Origin: Streptomyces leeuwenhoekii
Lineage (GTDB): Bacteria > Actinomycetota > Actinomycetes > Streptomycetales > Streptomycetaceae
NCBI RefSeq assembly: GCF_001013905.1
Contig: NZ_LN831790.1
Location: 3,176,001 to 3,240,000, forward strand
Length of the DNA stretch: 64,000 nucleotides
Direction of reading: 5' to 3'
The notes below the pieces were generated by a model that had not been told where the DNA came from, searched no databases, and was given only the letters and a program-made list of their open reading frames with translations. The position numbers and the translations under genes were made by a program. This document shows, one piece after another, positions 15,890 through 24,621 of this stretch (position 1 is its first letter; each line of letters starts with the position of its first letter).

Positions 15890-17485
15890 GTGACGTCATC
15901 CTTGGTACGGGGCCGGCCGCGCGGTGTCACCTCGCACATATCCGTGCGGGTGGCGCACGCCGTGCTGGGCAGCGCGGCCGGACTGGTGTGGCTGGTGTTG
16001 CCGGGGATGACGACGCCCACCGAGATCCCGGTTGCGCCCACCAGCGACGTTCCGGTGGCGAGCGCCGCCGCGGCGGGCGGCGCGCAGGACGGCACGTCGA
16101 CCGCGGACCTCGCCGTACCCCTCCTCGCGGTGAGCGCCGCGGCGGTGCTGGGCGGCTACGGCTGGCTGCGCCGCACCCGCCGCGCCCGGACCCGCACCAC
16201 CCCCGGCGGAGCGCCCGTCCCCCCGCCCGCGCCGCCGGTCGCCGAGCTCGACGCCCATGTCCGGGCGGCACTGGTCGAGGCCGATGACTGCGTGCGCACC
16301 AGCGGTGAGGAACTGGAATTCGCCGGGGAATCGCTCGGGCCCGCGGCGGAGCCCTTCGCGGCGGCCCTGCGGGCGGCCAGGACCGAGCTGGCGGCGGCCT
16401 TCCGGATGCGGCAGCGGTACGACGACGGCGTCCCGGAGGAGGCCACCGCCCGGCGGCACGCCCTGGCCGGGATGACCGGGCGGTGCCAGGAGGCGGGGCG
16501 GCGGCTGGACGCGGTGGCCGCCGGTTTCGTCCGGGCCCGCGCCCTGGAGCGGGACCCCGGGGAGGCGGTGAAGGGGGCGGAAGCCCGGTTTAGGGGGCTG
16601 ACCGCCCGTACGGCCGCCGCGGTGGCCGCGCTCGCGGACCTCGCCCGGCGGTACCCGCCGTCCGCGACCACCCCCGTCACCGGATTCCCCGAACAGGCCC
16701 AGGACCGGCTGGTCTTCGCCACCGCCCGGCTCAATCTCGCCCGTCAGGCCGCCGACCTGGGCGACCTTCCCCGGGCGGCCCGGCAGCTACGGGCCGCGGA
16801 GGGCGCCGTGGCCCAGGCCGACGTCCTGGTGACGGCGGTCGAGCGGCTCGGCGCGGACCTGACGGCGGCGGCCGGTCTGGTGCCCGCAGCGCTGACCGGG
16901 GCGGAGGCGGAGCTGGCGGCCCTGCGGACCGCCGCGGACGGGCCGCCCGGGACGGGCCCCGCCGCCGGGGACACCGGGGCGCGACTGCGGCAGGCCGACG
17001 GGGTCCTGGCCGCCGTACGGGAGGACGTGACGGGCGGTCCGTACGATCCGCTGGACGCGCTGCGCCGGATCGTGCGGGCGGTCGCGGTGCTGGGAGCCGG
17101 GCGGGCGGGGGTGCTGTCCGCCGCCGCGCTGCTGTGCGCCCGCGGCGTCACCCGGGCCGCCGCCGCCTTCGTCGCCACGCACCGGGGCGCGGTCGGCGCC
17201 GAGGCCCGCACCCGGCTGGCGGAGGCGGAGCGGCTCCTGGCGGCGCGTCCGGCCGAGCCGCTCGCCGCCGAGGCGCTGGCCCGCCGGGCCCGGGAGCTCG
17301 CCGCCCAGGACGTACGGCAGTACGGCAGGCCGCGCGCCATCGCTGCCGGGGAGGCGAGCTGGGCGGAGGGGGCCGTCCTCGCCGGGATCCTGCTGGGCGG
17401 GGAGCCGGACGGCGGCCCGCCCGCGGCTTTCGGCGGTCCCCGCACCCGGACCCGGTGGGCGCGGCCGGTACGGCGGGACGAGTGA
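15890..17485 (+). CDS. Long helical secreted/membrane protein resembling the C-terminal part of actinobacterial TPM-domain proteins
   Basis: 531 residues from GTG 15890. A hydrophobic segment at about 18-35 could be a signal or anchor, and a second lies at about 70-88 just before RRTRRARTRT. Residues 110-520 are almost entirely Ala/Arg/Glu-rich helix with coiled-coil character. I recall similar helices after an N-terminal TPM domain in Streptomyces proteins, but here no TPM domain is visible, so this may be a shortened relative. The frame continues upstream into DNA antisense to the GH18-like gene, which I treat as a shadow. Function unknown. Confidence 0.6.
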   Translation: MTSSLVRGRPRGVTSHISVRVAHAVLGSAAGLVWLVLPGMTTPTEIPVAPTSDVPVASAAAAGGAQDGTSTADLAVPLLAVSAAAVLGGYGWLRRTRRARTRTTPGGAPVPPPAPPVAELDAHVRAALVEADDCVRTSGEELEFAGESLGPAAEPFAAALRAARTELAAAFRMRQRYDDGVPEEATARRHALAGMTGRCQEAGRRLDAVAAGFVRARALERDPGEAVKGAEARFRGLTARTAAAVAALADLARRYPPSATTPVTGFPEQAQDRLVFATARLNLARQAADLGDLPRAARQLRAAEGAVAQADVLVTAVERLGADLTAAAGLVPAALTGAEAELAALRTAADGPPGTGPAAGDTGARLRQADGVLAAVREDVTGGPYDPLDALRRIVRAVAVLGAGRAGVLSAAALLCARGVTRAAAAFVATHRGAVGAEARTRLAEAERLLAARPAEPLAAEALARRARELAAQDVRQYGRPRAIAAGEASWAEGAVLAGILLGGEPDGGPPAAFGGPRTRTRWARPVRRDE

Positions 17486-17537
17486 CACCGCACCGCCCGG
17501 CCGCCCCGGGAGGCCGCCGGACGACCGGCCGGGGACC

Positions 17538-17554
17538 CCGGGGCGGCGCCCCGG
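17538..17554. terminator. Hairpin between convergent genes
   Basis: CCGGGGC-GGC-GCCCCGG, a perfect 7-bp stem in the 84-bp gap between the helical protein gene and the convergent PAS/PP2C gene. The loop is only three bases and there is no T tract, so activity is uncertain. Confidence 0.4.
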
Positions 17555-17569
17555 CGCCCGCGTCCCGCG

Positions 17570-20206
17570 TCAGAACAGGCTCAGCAGCGCCTCCGCCGGG
17601 TCCTTCAGGCCGTCGTCGTCGCCCGGCAGGGGCAGTTCGAACCAGACCGTCTTGCCGCGCGGTGTGCGGCGGGAGCCCCAGGCGGCGCTGAGCAGTCCGA
17701 CGAGCTGCAGCCCCCTGCCGCCCTCGTCGGTGTCGCGGGCGCGGCGGCGGCGCGGCTGGACCAGGCCGGAGTCCCACACCTCGCACACCAGCGTCCGGTC
17801 CAGGAGCAGACGCAGCCTGATCTCCCCCTCGCCGTACCGGAGCGCGTTGGTGACCAGCTCGCTGACGAGCAGCTCGGTGGTGTCGACCAGCGCGTCCAGG
17901 CCCCACCCTTGCAACCGGGCGCGCGCGTGCTCGCGGGCCCGGCCCACGCTGCGCGGCTCGCGCGGGAGGGTCCAGTCGCCCACCGACTCGGCGGGCAGTC
18001 CCTGCACCCGGGCCATGAGCAGGGCGATGTCGTCCTCGCCGTGGTGGGTGTCGAGGGTGTTGAGGACGTGGTCGCAGACGTCCTCCAGGGGGCGGGTGGG
18101 ATCGGTCAGGGCGCCGACGAACGCCTGGAGTCCCTCGTCCAGGGGGTGGTCGCGGGACTCGACCAGGCCGTCCGTGTAGAGGGCGAGCAGCGCGCCCTCG
18201 GGGAGTTCGACCTCCACCTCCTCGAAGGGCTCCCCGCCGACCCCCAGGGGCATGCCGGGCGGCACGTCGAGCATGAGGGCCTGCTCGCCGGGTTCGACCA
18301 GGACGGGCGGCAGATGGCCGGCGTTGGCGAAGGTGCAGCGCCGGGTGACGGCGTCGTAGACGGCGTAGACGCAGGTGGCCAGGTAGACCTCGGACAGATC
18401 GGCCTCGCGGGGGCGGCGGGCGGCGCGGGTGGCCTGGCGGACGCCTCCCCCGAACGTCTGGGAGGGCCCGCCGGCGGCGCCCAGGCCGCGGGCGATCTCG
18501 TCCAACTGGGCGAGCACCTCCGCCGGTTCGAGGTCGAGCTGGGCCAGGGTGCGCACGGCGGTACGGAGTTCGCCCATGGCGACGGCGGCGCGCAGGCCGC
18601 GGCCCATGACGTCGCCGACGACCAGCGCGGTGCGGTGGCCGGGGAGCTCGATCACGTCGAACCAGTCGCCGCCGACCTCGCTGGGGCGCCCGGTGGCCGC
18701 GTTGCCCGGCAGATAGCGGCAGGCGATGTCCAGGCCGGACGCCTCCGGGTCGCCGGGCGGCAGCAGGGACCGCTGGAGTATCAGCGCGCGCTCGTGCTCG
18801 CGCCGGTACAGGCGGGCGTTGTCGATGCAGACCGCGGCCCGCGCGGCCAGCTCCACGGCCAGTTCGCGGTCGCGGTCGCCGAACGGCTCGCTGCCCTTGG
18901 TGCGGGCGAACTGCGCCAGTCCCACCACCGTGTCGTGGGCGACCATCGGGACGGCGAGCGTGGACTGCACGAGGCCGCCGTCCTCGGCGGGGACGGAGCG
19001 CGGGCGGGCGGTGCGCAGGGCGTCGGCGCAGGGCGAGTTGAACGGGAAGTGGTGGACGGAACCGACCGGGACCCGCTCGCCGGTGCCGAGGAAGGGGGCG
19101 TCGGACACCGCGCTGGCGAAGGCGACGCGGCGCAGTTCGGCGCTGCCGTCGGCGAGCCCCGGCGGGGTCTCGTCGCCGGCGAGCAGGCCCTGGTACAGGT
19201 CGACGGTGGCCAGATCGCAGAAGCCGGGGACGACCACGTCGAGGAGTTCGCGGGCGGTGGTCTCCAGGTCCAGGGAGTTGCCGATGCGGGCGCCGGCCTC
19301 GTTGAGGAGGGCGAGGTTGCGCCGGGCGGCGGCGGCCTCGCGGGCGGCGGCGCGGCGGGCGGTGATGTCGGTGCCGAGCCAGGCGACGCCGATGGGGCGG
19401 CCGGTGCCGCTGTGCACGCGGTAGAGGTTGACGGACCAGTTGCGGCGCTCGTCGGAGCCCGGGACGAACCCGGTGACGTGCATGTCCGTGACGGAGTCGC
19501 CGGTCTCCAGCACCCGCCGCAGGGTCGCGGCGACCCGTTCGGCCTCGCCGCGCGGCAGATAGTCGTGGACGCCCTTGCCGCGATGGTCGTCGGGCGTGCC
19601 GCCGAAGACGGAGGCGAACCGGTGGTTGGCGCGGCGGACCCGGAGATCGGTGTCGATCAGCAGGAAACCGAACGGGGACTGCCCGAATATGGCCTGCGAG
19701 GCGGCGAGGTCGGTCTCGATGCTGCGCAGGGTGCGGACGTCGACGACGATGCACACGGCGGCCTTCTCGCCGTCGGCGGTGCGCGTGGGCATGACGTAGA
19801 CCTCGGCCAGTCCGCGCGTGCCGCACTCTCCGCGGGCGTCGCCGGGCAGCCGGAAGGGCACCACGCCGGTCCACTCCCGCCCGTCGAGGATCTCCGCCAT
19901 CTTGCGCTGGCCCCGCTCGCGCAGCTCGGGATCGATGAAGACCTCGATGGGGTCCACGCCGAGGGCGCGCTCGGCCGGTATGCCGAACAGCTGTTCCGCG
20001 CGCACGCTCCACTGGTCGACGAGCCCGTCGGCGCCGATGGAGAAGGACGCCACCTTGATGTAGTCGTAGAGGGAGCCGGGAGGACTGCTCTGCCACATGG
20101 CGTCCCCGGGCGGCAGCGCGCCGGAAACCGGCCCGTCCGCGGCCACCGTCCTCGCGCCGTCCGACGGGCTGCCGGGCTCCTGGGCCCTCGCTGGTATCTC
20201 GCTCAC
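17570..20206 (-). CDS. PAS-PAS-GAF-PP2C(SpoIIE)-HATPase regulatory phosphatase
   Basis: 878 residues from GTG 20206 (VSEIPARAQ), nine bases after GGAGGGG; the frame continues upstream only as antisense of the next gene. Order: PAS (about 48-160), PAS (168-290), GAF (300-455, LLNEAGARIGNSLDLE...), PP2C/SpoIIE phosphatase (475-695, with GGDWFDV, VGDVMGRG, FANAGHLPP, YTDGLVE and DDIALL metal-binding motifs), and a C-terminal anti-sigma-factor-like HATPase (750-870, LLVSELVTNALRYG, EGGRGLQLV). It probably senses a small molecule or light/redox signal and controls an anti-sigma/anti-anti-sigma switch by dephosphorylation and phosphorylation. The signal is unknown. Confidence 0.88.
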   Translation of the reverse strand: MSEIPARAQEPGSPSDGARTVAADGPVSGALPPGDAMWQSSPPGSLYDYIKVASFSIGADGLVDQWSVRAEQLFGIPAERALGVDPIEVFIDPELRERGQRKMAEILDGREWTGVVPFRLPGDARGECGTRGLAEVYVMPTRTADGEKAAVCIVVDVRTLRSIETDLAASQAIFGQSPFGFLLIDTDLRVRRANHRFASVFGGTPDDHRGKGVHDYLPRGEAERVAATLRRVLETGDSVTDMHVTGFVPGSDERRNWSVNLYRVHSGTGRPIGVAWLGTDITARRAAAREAAAARRNLALLNEAGARIGNSLDLETTARELLDVVVPGFCDLATVDLYQGLLAGDETPPGLADGSAELRRVAFASAVSDAPFLGTGERVPVGSVHHFPFNSPCADALRTARPRSVPAEDGGLVQSTLAVPMVAHDTVVGLAQFARTKGSEPFGDRDRELAVELAARAAVCIDNARLYRREHERALILQRSLLPPGDPEASGLDIACRYLPGNAATGRPSEVGGDWFDVIELPGHRTALVVGDVMGRGLRAAVAMGELRTAVRTLAQLDLEPAEVLAQLDEIARGLGAAGGPSQTFGGGVRQATRAARRPREADLSEVYLATCVYAVYDAVTRRCTFANAGHLPPVLVEPGEQALMLDVPPGMPLGVGGEPFEEVEVELPEGALLALYTDGLVESRDHPLDEGLQAFVGALTDPTRPLEDVCDHVLNTLDTHHGEDDIALLMARVQGLPAESVGDWTLPREPRSVGRAREHARARLQGWGLDALVDTTELLVSELVTNALRYGEGEIRLRLLLDRTLVCEVWDSGLVQPRRRRARDTDEGGRGLQLVGLLSAAWGSRRTPRGKTVWFELPLPGDDDGLKDPAEALLSLF

Positions 20207-20453
20207 GCGAACCGTCCCCTCCAGCTCACCGCGTCCGGCACCGGTCACCGGGGGCGGCTGCCCGCAGTATCCAGCACTACGGTGCCGCACAACACGGTGT
20301 TCACGATCACAGCACGGTCCCGATGCTTTTTGGACCGGACCGTGACAACACTTCCAGTCTTCTAACCAGCGGACACGACGTCGAATCACGCCTTTTCGGC
20401 TTTGGTGCCGATGCGGGAACCGGCCGCCGACGGGGCGGCGCACGCGGGCGGCG
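20207..20453. promoter_or_regulatory. Spacer between the HATPase gene and the PAS/PP2C gene, with inverted repeat
   Basis: A 247-bp non-coding gap between two minus-strand genes, with lower G+C than its surroundings. It contains a perfect 8-bp inverted repeat, CACGGTCC at 20313-20320 and GGACCGTG at 20337-20344. This is either a terminator of the upstream HATPase gene or an operator in the promoter of the PAS/PP2C gene. Confidence 0.35.
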
Positions 20454-20927
20454 TCACGCGTCCGTGCGCCCCGGCACGGTGAGCTCGAACCACACCGTCT
20501 TACCCGCCTCCCTGGGGCGGGTACCCCAGCGGCGGCTGGAGGAGGCCACCAGCTGCAGGCCGCGTCCGCCCTCGTCCTCGGGGTGGGCGACCCGTGCGCG
20601 GGGCATCTCGGGGAGCGAGTCGGAGACCTCCACGCGCAGCACGCCGTCCCCGGCGCAGGGCGCGACCAGGCGGAGGCCGATGGGGCCGGTGGCGTGCCGC
20701 AGGGCGTTGGTGACCAGCTCGCTGACCAGCAGGGCGGCGATGTCGCCCATGCACTCCAGGCCCCACCTGCGCAGTTGGCCGCGGACCAGGGACCGGGCGG
20801 CCCGTACGGCACCCGGCTCCGCGGGAAAGGACCACTCGACGCAGTCGTCGTCGATGTAGGTCACGCCCATCACTTCCCCGGCCGGCAAGCCCACCGATAT
20901 CCGGCTGTATTGGCTTAATGGGCCCAT
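20454..20927 (-). CDS. Stand-alone HATPase (RsbW/SpoIIAB-like) anti-sigma-factor kinase
   Basis: 157 residues if started at ATG 20927 (MGPLSQYSRISVGLPAGEVMGV); ATG 20870 (MGVTYIDDD) is an alternative with GGGGAAG just upstream. The GHKL N box is LLVSELVTNALRHA and the G box DEGGRGLQLVAS, ending GKTVWFELTVPG. Streptomyces have many such small kinases that bind anti-sigma antagonists. It resembles the C-terminal domain of the next gene downstream, suggesting paralogy and possibly a shared pathway. Confidence 0.8.
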   Translation of the reverse strand: MGPLSQYSRISVGLPAGEVMGVTYIDDDCVEWSFPAEPGAVRAARSLVRGQLRRWGLECMGDIAALLVSELVTNALRHATGPIGLRLVAPCAGDGVLRVEVSDSLPEMPRARVAHPEDEGGRGLQLVASSSRRWGTRPREAGKTVWFELTVPGRTDA

Positions 20928-21085
20928 ACCCGATATAGGGGGTGTGGTACCGCCCGAGAGGGGCCCGGAGACGGCTTGGTGCGGGCGGGGGCGGGCGGGG
21001 GCGTACAGAGGCACGGGCGGCGTACGCAGGAGGGAGGGGGGTGTTCACGCCGGAGGGCGAGCGGGCCGTGCTCCCCCGCCGTGCC

Positions 21086-21502
21086 TCAGCCGCCGGGCGC
21101 CGCTTCCAGTCCGAGATGCGCCAGGGTCCGCCGTACGGCCGGCACGTCCTGGTCGAGCCAGGGCACCTCCCAGACGTCGGCGGGCGGGAGCCAGCGCAGT
21201 GCGTCGTGGTCCTGCAACGGGGCGGGGCCGGCGGAGCCGGGCAGCAGGCGGGCCGTCCACACGTGCAGGACGTAGGGGGCCTTCAGCGGCCACTCCCCGG
21301 GGATCCGCTCACCGGCCTCGGCCTCGACGCCCAGTTCCTCGCGCAGTTCGCGCACGAGCGCCGCCTCGGGCGTCTCGCCCGTCTCGACCTTGCCGCCGGG
21401 CAGCTCCCAGCGTCCGGCCAGCTCCGCCGGCGCGCTGCGGCGCGCGGCGAGCAGGCGCCCGCCGTCGAACAGGGCGGCGCCGACCACGATCCGTACCGTC
21501 AT
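21086..21502 (-). CDS. NUDIX hydrolase (MutT-like)
   Basis: 138 residues from ATG 21502 (MTVRIVVGAALF); upstream codons are low-quality. The Nudix box is intact as GGKVETGETPEAALVRELREELGV (about 35-58), which binds Mg2+ and cleaves nucleoside-diphosphate-linked substrates. The RWELPGGKVE context and size match MutT/8-oxo-dGTP pyrophosphatases, suggesting nucleotide-pool cleaning, but substrates of NUDIX proteins are hard to predict. Confidence 0.85.
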   Translation of the reverse strand: MTVRIVVGAALFDGGRLLAARRSAPAELAGRWELPGGKVETGETPEAALVRELREELGVEAEAGERIPGEWPLKAPYVLHVWTARLLPGSAGPAPLQDHDALRWLPPADVWEVPWLDQDVPAVRRTLAHLGLEAAPGG

Positions 21503-21621
21503 GCGCCGGAGCCTACGCGAGGGCGGTGCGGACACCCGCCGGGGCCGGGGCCCCTCGCTCACCCGCGCGCGCCGCGCGCCGTGGCGCCGCGGCCGCTCCC
21601 GAGGATGGGGCTCGCGCGCCG

Positions 21622-21810
21622 TCAGTCGCGCGCGGCCGTTCCGTTCTGGCCGATCCTCTCGACCCAGTAGAGCTGCTGGCCGCGGCCGTCCAGGCTGTCC
21701 GCGATCTTCTGGGCCTCGGCCCGGGTCGCGTACCTGCCCACGCGGTAGCGGCTGCCGTTGTCGTCCTGCCGGATGACAAGCCAGGGCAGAGCGACCGTGC
21801 TGTCGTTCAT
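21622..21810 (-). CDS. Small SPOR-like domain protein
   Basis: 62 residues, MNDSTVALPWLVIRQDDNGS. The pattern RYRVGRYATRAEAQKIADSL...QLYWVERI resembles a single SPOR repeat (beta-alpha-beta with A-x-A-x-x-A-x-x-L), here without membrane anchor or signal. SPOR domains bind denuded peptidoglycan in secreted proteins, so a cytoplasmic one may have another use. It is 119 bp upstream of the NUDIX gene on the same strand. Confidence 0.7.
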   Translation of the reverse strand: MNDSTVALPWLVIRQDDNGSRYRVGRYATRAEAQKIADSLDGRGQQLYWVERIGQNGTAARD

Positions 21811-22179
21811 CGTGCCCCTCCCCTTCTCGTCCGCGGCCCGTGCCGGACCCCGCCCTCCAACGAAACCCCGATCCGCATATGCCCGAGCCTACGCCTTACC
21901 TTCACGCACCGGATACGGCTTTTCACAAAGAGGTACGCAACCGGCCAGAACCCAGGGGGCGCACGACGACGAACGCGCCGTCCCCGGCTCCGATACCTCC
22001 GGTCAGCGCCATACGGGGCATCTCCGGGCGACCTGCGAGAACGACCGAATTCCACCGCCCGGCGGGTGATCCGCGCCCGGCGGAACCACCGGCGGTCAGG
22101 GGGAGGGGGGCGCGAGGGGCGCGCGAGAGATGCGCGCCGGTGGCGGGCGGGACGGGACCACGCGGGGGGGGGGTGGCCC
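21811..22179. other. Intergenic region without visible gene
   Basis: About 370 bp between the SPOR-like gene and the end of the GntR gene. It contains the upstream region of the SPOR-like gene (A+T-richer around 21900-21945) and a ten-base G run at 22164-22173. No convincing ORF, RNA gene or promoter was identified. Confidence 0.4.
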
Positions 22180-22209
22180 GGGCGGGCCTCGGGGCGAGGC
22201 GGCCCGCCC
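22180..22209 (-). terminator. Terminator-like hairpin at the end of the GntR gene
   Basis: GGGCGGGCC (22180-22188) and GGCCCGCCC (22201-22209) form a perfect 9-bp stem reaching the stop codon. Read on the minus strand a C run follows instead of T residues, as is usual in this high-G+C genome. Confidence 0.45.
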
Positions 22210-22961
22210 TACTTCACCGGCAGGTGGTACGCCACCCGGTACCGGTCCGCGGGGATCACCACGTCGGCCGTCTCCACCGGGCGGCCCGAGGCGTAGAAGG
22301 TGCGCTGGACGACCAGCACGACATGGCCGGGGACACCGCCCAGGGCGAGCAGTTCCTCGGCGAGGCCGGGGCGGGCGCCGACCTCCTCGGTGACGTTGTC
22401 CACGACGACGTCGATGGCGGCCATGCGCTCGACCACGCCCATGCCGCCGAGCGGTCCCTCCTCGGGCAGCATCACGGGCGTGCGCCCGGTCAGGGCCAGC
22501 GGCTCCCAGGAGGTGGAGAGCATCATCGCCTCGCCGCCCTCGCGGAAGACGTACCTGGTGCGCATCACAGGGTCGCCCGGCTCGATGGCCAGCCGCTCGG
22601 CGACGGCGGCGCACGCCTCGGCCTGCTCGCTGCGCGACTCCCAGGTGCCCCGCACCCCGGCGTCGGCCTGCTCCTGGCGGAAGGGCGTGGAGCCGTCCGC
22701 CGGCCGGTACCCGGAGCGGGCGATGCGCCGGGGCACGGGCCGCTCGCGCACATAGGTCCCCGAGCCGGAGCGGCCCTCGACCAGGCCCTCCGCCATGAGC
22801 ACCTTGCGCGCCTCCAGGGCGACGGTGTCGGAGACGCCGTACTCCTCGCGGATCCGGGCCTGGGAGGGGAGCCGGGTGTGCGGCGGGAGGAGGCCGTCGA
22901 CAATCTTCTTGCGGAGATCACCCGCGACGCGCAGGTACGCCGGCTGCTCACCGAATGTCAC
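22209..22961 (-). CDS. GntR-family transcriptional regulator with UTRA domain (HutC subfamily)
   Basis: 250 residues from GTG 22961. The winged helix-turn-helix occupies residues 1-75 (YLRVAGDLRKKIVDGLLPP, LPSQARIREEYGVS, GLVEGRSGSGTYVRERP), followed by a UTRA effector-binding domain at about 90-245 (QAEACAAVAERLAIEPGDPVMRTRY, STSWEPLALTGRTP). It probably represses a target until a small ligand binds. A perfect 6+6 dyad in its own leader (22976-22991) suggests autoregulation. The neighbours give no clear target pathway. Confidence 0.88.
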   Translation of the reverse strand: MTFGEQPAYLRVAGDLRKKIVDGLLPPHTRLPSQARIREEYGVSDTVALEARKVLMAEGLVEGRSGSGTYVRERPVPRRIARSGYRPADGSTPFRQEQADAGVRGTWESRSEQAEACAAVAERLAIEPGDPVMRTRYVFREGGEAMMLSTSWEPLALTGRTPVMLPEEGPLGGMGVVERMAAIDVVVDNVTEEVGARPGLAEELLALGGVPGHVVLVVQRTFYASGRPVETADVVIPADRYRVAYHLPVK

Positions 22962-22975
22962 TGGCCGCTCCCATC

Positions 22976-22991
22976 AGCTGTACAGACAGCT
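22976..22991. promoter_or_regulatory. Candidate GntR operator
   Basis: AGCTGT-ACAG-ACAGCT is a perfect inverted repeat with a 4-bp centre, located 15 bp upstream of the GntR GTG start. The spacing and TGT...ACA half-sites suit a winged-helix dimer. Assignment to this regulator is inference. Confidence 0.5.
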
Positions 22992-23107
22992 ACAGCGTGG
23001 CAACCGCGGGTTGTGCCAGGCAAGCAAGGGCCAGAGAATCACTCGAAGTGATGACCCGCCTGGGGGCACGGCCTTGTGCAGGCGTTTTCTTTCCACTGTG
23101 ACGGCTC

Positions 23108-24301
23108 TCACACCTGCATGCCGCCGACCTCCTCCGCGGCTCCACCGCCCTCCGAGCCACCGCCTTCCGAGCCGCCGTCCTCCTCGTACGACGGCGGGGT
23201 GGTGGCCAGCCCGAGGGCCTCGCGGGCGCCGACCGCGCGCTCGGGGCCGATGAGGTCGTAGCCCTTCTCGTAGTGCTCGTAGAAGGTGTCGGCGTCGGGG
23301 GCCCCGGCCGCCCGCTCCCACTCCTCGCGGGCGGTCTCCAGTTCCCCGGCCAGCCCGGCGACCGGCTGCCGCGCGCCGGCGGGCCAGGCGTGCCCGCGCA
23401 GCCTCTCCGCCCGCTCGGCCAGGGCCTCGGCCATCCGCCCGGCCCACTCCCGGTGCCCGGGCAGGTCGTCCTCGACGTACTCGGTGTCGGGTTCGAGGTC
23501 CAGCGCCCGGTCGAGGACCTGCTCGGCCTGCAGGTACGCGAGCTGGTGGCCGTCCAGGGTCGTCTCGTCGGCGCGCAGGGACCCCGTGAGGACGCCCCCC
23601 GTCCGCGTGCTGCCGAAGAGGCAGGCGACCTCCCGGTCGCCGGTGCGCCAGCTCTGCCGGGTCGGCGCGAAGTAGTAGACGTCGACGTCCCCGGGCACGG
23701 CCCAGGCGTCCATCGCGTAGCCGTCCCGCAGCGTGTAGCACCGGTCCTCGGCGGCCCGGGCCACCGTGTCCTCGCCGGGGTAGGAACCGGCCGGCAGGTC
23801 GAAGGCGGCGAACACCTCGCCGTGGTGGGGGCCCGCGCAGGGCACCTCGTCCACGTCGTAGGCGAAGCCCTCCAGGGAGCCGCCGGGGGCGTCGAAGCAC
23901 TCCCCCTCGGCCAGCGAGTAGGCGGTGCCCTCGCCCCGCGCGGCATCCCGGACGCCGTCCCGGAACGCGGCCACGGCCCCGGTGGCGAGCGACACCGTCC
24001 ACAGGGCCAGCCCGACCGCGGACAGCACGGCCCCGGCCACGGCGAAACCCTTGCCGCGCTGGCCCCGCCTCTTGATCTGACGGAGCGCCACCAGCCCGAG
24101 GACCAGCCCGACGGCCGGCAGGAAGCAGAGCAGGCCGAGGACGAACGCGGCGATCGCGACGCCGTTGACGGTCGCCGCAGCGCCGTACGGGCCGGGTCCG
24201 GGGCCCCAGGCCGGCTGCGGCTGCGCGGGGTACGGCCCCTGCGAGTAGGGCCCGTAGGGGCCGGGGGGCTGAGGGGGCCCGGGGGGCGGAGGTATGGACA
24301 C
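23108..24301 (-). CDS. DUF4190 / septum-formation domain membrane protein
   Basis: 397 residues from GTG 24301. A Pro/Gly/Tyr-rich cytoplasmic tail (1-42) precedes a DUF4190 pair of transmembrane helices (about 46-70 and 85-112, separated by ALRQIKRRGQRGKG). The extracellular part (120-230) has Cys pairs in LAEGECFDAPG, DEVPCAGPHHGEV and DRCYTL and ...EVACLF, the pattern of septum-formation (PF13845-type) domains. The remainder is acidic helix ending in GGGSE repeats. The family is common in Streptomyces; a role in the envelope is likely but unproven. Confidence 0.8.
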   Translation of the reverse strand: MSIPPPPGPPQPPGPYGPYSQGPYPAQPQPAWGPGPGPYGAAATVNGVAIAAFVLGLLCFLPAVGLVLGLVALRQIKRRGQRGKGFAVAGAVLSAVGLALWTVSLATGAVAAFRDGVRDAARGEGTAYSLAEGECFDAPGGSLEGFAYDVDEVPCAGPHHGEVFAAFDLPAGSYPGEDTVARAAEDRCYTLRDGYAMDAWAVPGDVDVYYFAPTRQSWRTGDREVACLFGSTRTGGVLTGSLRADETTLDGHQLAYLQAEQVLDRALDLEPDTEYVEDDLPGHREWAGRMAEALAERAERLRGHAWPAGARQPVAGLAGELETAREEWERAAGAPDADTFYEHYEKGYDLIGPERAVGAREALGLATTPPSYEEDGGSEGGGSEGGGAAEEVGGMQV

Positions 24302-24621
24302 GGGTACCGTGCTCCTGCTTCAGGCGGCGGTGCGGGCGTCGGGAGGCGACGACGGAAGACGGCGACGAGACGGCGACGCGGCGGACTGCCGTACGGCTGT
24401 ACGACTGAGGCATGGTAAGCGCGGGACCGGCGGGGACGGCGGGCGTCCCCCTGGTCACCGCCGGCCGTTCTCCCGTTCGCGGTTCCTCCCCCGTCCCCGC
24501 CGCCCGCGGGCACGCGCCCGCGCGGGGCGCCCGGTTCCCGCGCCGGACACGACTCGTCCCCGCGGTGCTCCGGGCCGGTCGCCGGAGTGCCGCGAGGACG
24601 AGGAGAGCGGTCGGACGGGCG
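24302..24621. other. Intergenic region with terminator-like hairpin of the S8 protease
   Basis: 320 bp between two minus-strand genes. At 24563-24592 a near-perfect stem (CGGTGCTCCGG / CCGGAGTGCCG) lies just downstream of the protease stop and may terminate it. The rest is the upstream region of the DUF4190 gene; no promoter could be defined and no gene is seen. Confidence 0.4.

Noticed and set aside
20207..20812. N-terminal extension of the PAS/PP2C gene
   Set aside because: It is antisense or out-of-frame to the HATPase gene and lacks conserved sequence; GTG 20206 with GGAGGGG gives the proper start.
22164..22173. Ten-base G run as a phase-variable tract
   Set aside because: It is outside genes and outside any identified promoter, and may simply be part of the GntR terminator region.
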